Under the pieces are notes generated by a model. It ran no database searches. It saw nothing but the letters and a program-made list of their open reading frames with translations, and was not told the DNA's origin. 24,512 nucleotides of DNA from Acidobacteria bacterium UBA2999 (lineage in GTDB: Bacteria; Acidobacteriota; Vicinamibacteria; Vicinamibacterales; UBA2999): contig DDZV01000033.1 of assembly GCA_002346475.1 (NCBI GenBank), forward strand, positions 969 through 25,480, written 5' to 3'. Both the position numbers and the translations under genes were made by a program. Below, in pieces: positions 23,687-24,512 of this stretch; position 1 is the stretch's first letter, and the number at the start of each line of letters is the position of its first letter.

Positions 23687-24512
23687 TTGAAACCACTAAA
23701 CCCAATACTTCTTTCAGGCCGAGAAGTCCTACCTCTAGTTGAGGGCGGCAAAGGAGTAGGCATAACTAATGGTCATTGTTCAGGAGCTTGGGCTGCTGCT
23801 GGCGGTGTAGGCACATTTTCAGGCGTAAATGCTGACTCTTACGACGAAAATGGTGATATTATACCCCAAATCTATAGTAGCCGTACTCGACTAGAACGGC
23901 ACGAAGAACTAATTGCCTATGCCATCCAAGGTGGAATAACTCAAGCAAGGATTGCACACGAAACTGCTTTGGGTGAGGGCCGAATTCACATAAACGTTCT
24001 TTGGGAAATGGGGGGCGCCGAACGAGTCCTTCAAGGAGTCTTAGAAGGCGCTCGCGGCCTCATTCATGGAATTACTTGTGGGGCCGGCATGCCATATCGT
24101 CTTGGCGAAATCGCTGCTCGGTATCGTGTAAATTATTACCCGATTGTTTCATCAACACGGGCTTTCCGTGCCCTGTGGAAACGAGCCCATCACAAGTTTT
24201 CCGAATGGCTTGGAGGTATCGTCTATGAAGATCCGTGGCGTGCTGGCGGTCATAATGGTTTATCAAATAGCGAAGACCCTGAATTACCAGAGGATCCATA
24301 TCCACGTGTAGTTGCCCTGCGTCGCGACATGCGATTGTTTGGCTTGGATGAGACCCCAATATTAATGGCTGGTGGAGTGTGGTACTTGAGAGAGTGGCAG
24401 GACTGGATAGGAAATCCAGACCTCGGCCCAATCGCGTTTCAGTTCGGAACACGGGGATTGCTAACTCAAGAAAGTCCAATTCCTAATGTGTGGAAACAGC
24501 GACTGACTAGTC
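23687..24512 (+). CDS. nitronate monooxygenase family protein (2-nitropropane dioxygenase-like), 3' end cut by window edge
   Basis: FMN-dependent TIM-barrel oxygenase family that oxidises alkyl nitronates; many members have other or unknown substrates. The frame is open from 23624 to the window end without a stop, so the gene is partial (275 codons visible). Blocks seen are LLSGREVLPLVEGGKGVG, SGAWAAAGGVGTFSGVNADS, HINVLWEMGGAERVL, GITCGAGMPYRLGEIAARY and AGGHNGLSN (His189, the likely catalytic His of the family). Toward the edge are PILMAGGVWYLREW and AFQFGTRGLLTQESPIP. The start is taken as TTG 23687, with AAGG eight bases upstream, matching where relatives begin. GTG 23639 is an alternative, but the 16 extra residues look unrelated. 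It has its own promoter, separate from pnp. Confidence 0.9.
   Translation, partial: MKPLNPILLSGREVLPLVEGGKGVGITNGHCSGAWAAAGGVGTFSGVNADSYDENGDIIPQIYSSRTRLERHEELIAYAIQGGITQARIAHETALGEGRIHINVLWEMGGAERVLQGVLEGARGLIHGITCGAGMPYRLGEIAARYRVNYYPIVSSTRAFRALWKRAHHKFSEWLGGIVYEDPWRAGGHNGLSNSEDPELPEDPYPRVVALRRDMRLFGLDETPILMAGGVWYLREWQDWIGNPDLGPIAFQFGTRGLLTQESPIPNVWKQRLTS

Noticed and set aside
24001..24479. Short frames on both strands near the window end
   Set aside because: They are shadows of the open nitronate monooxygenase frame, which carries all the family motifs.

Overview
This window looks like part of an alphaproteobacterial chromosome. The main evidence is gene order: tsaB, rimI, a MucR-type gene, plsC, miaB, phoH, ybeY, lnt, metK, trmB, rimP, nusA, ylxR (with an L7Ae domain), infB, rbfA, truB, rpsO and pnp all lie on the + strand in an order I know from Rhodospirillales, Rhizobiales and relatives. 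Base composition looks moderate (mid-40s percent G+C by eye, not computed). That would suit an uncultured, possibly marine, Rhodospirillales-like lineage rather than a GC-rich soil relative; the lineage is inference.

Layout. (1) 2-991: the 3' part of trpS, cut by the window edge. (2) 992-4808: a variable block. It begins with a short tRNA-3'-end-like relic, then a membrane-anchored Bax-like glucosaminidase gene (+). Next come two - strand genes, a secreted polysaccharide deacetylase followed by an HpcH/HpaI-type aldolase. A divergent promoter region separates these from a RutE-like nitroreductase gene (+). (3) 4805-5973: tsaB and rimI, with an ATGA stop/start overlap. (4) 5974-8794: a damaged-looking MucR/Ros regulator, a PlsC-type acyltransferase and miaB. 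(5) 8834-12017: phoH, ybeY, lnt. (6) 12018-13508: a 321-base leader with stem-loops, then metK, followed closely by trmB. (7) 14221-23572: a leader with a strong terminator-like hairpin, then the translation and RNA-metabolism cluster rimP-nusA-ylxR-infB-rbfA-truB-rpsO-pnp. (8) 23573-24512: a good extended -10 promoter and the 5' part of a nitronate monooxygenase gene that runs off the window.

How the genes work together. Most of the window is housekeeping: tRNA charging and modification (trpS, tsaB, miaB, trmB, truB), ribosome assembly and modification (rimI, rimP, rbfA, ybeY, rpsO), transcription elongation (nusA), initiation (infB), RNA decay (pnp), SAM supply (metK) and envelope lipid or lipoprotein maturation (plsC, lnt). 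The accessory genes point to cell-wall or polysaccharide remodelling and small-molecule redox chemistry.

I found no new multi-gene system, CRISPR array, prophage or insertion sequence. The best leads are the structured metK leader, the rimP attenuator-like hairpin, the decaying MucR gene, the tRNA relic beside the variable block, and the absence of nifU, fur, corC and xre genes that many relatives have in this gene order. Several genes appear to use GTG or TTG starts (nitroreductase, tsaB, MucR, miaB, phoH, possibly lnt, metK, nitronate monooxygenase), so I checked starts individually.
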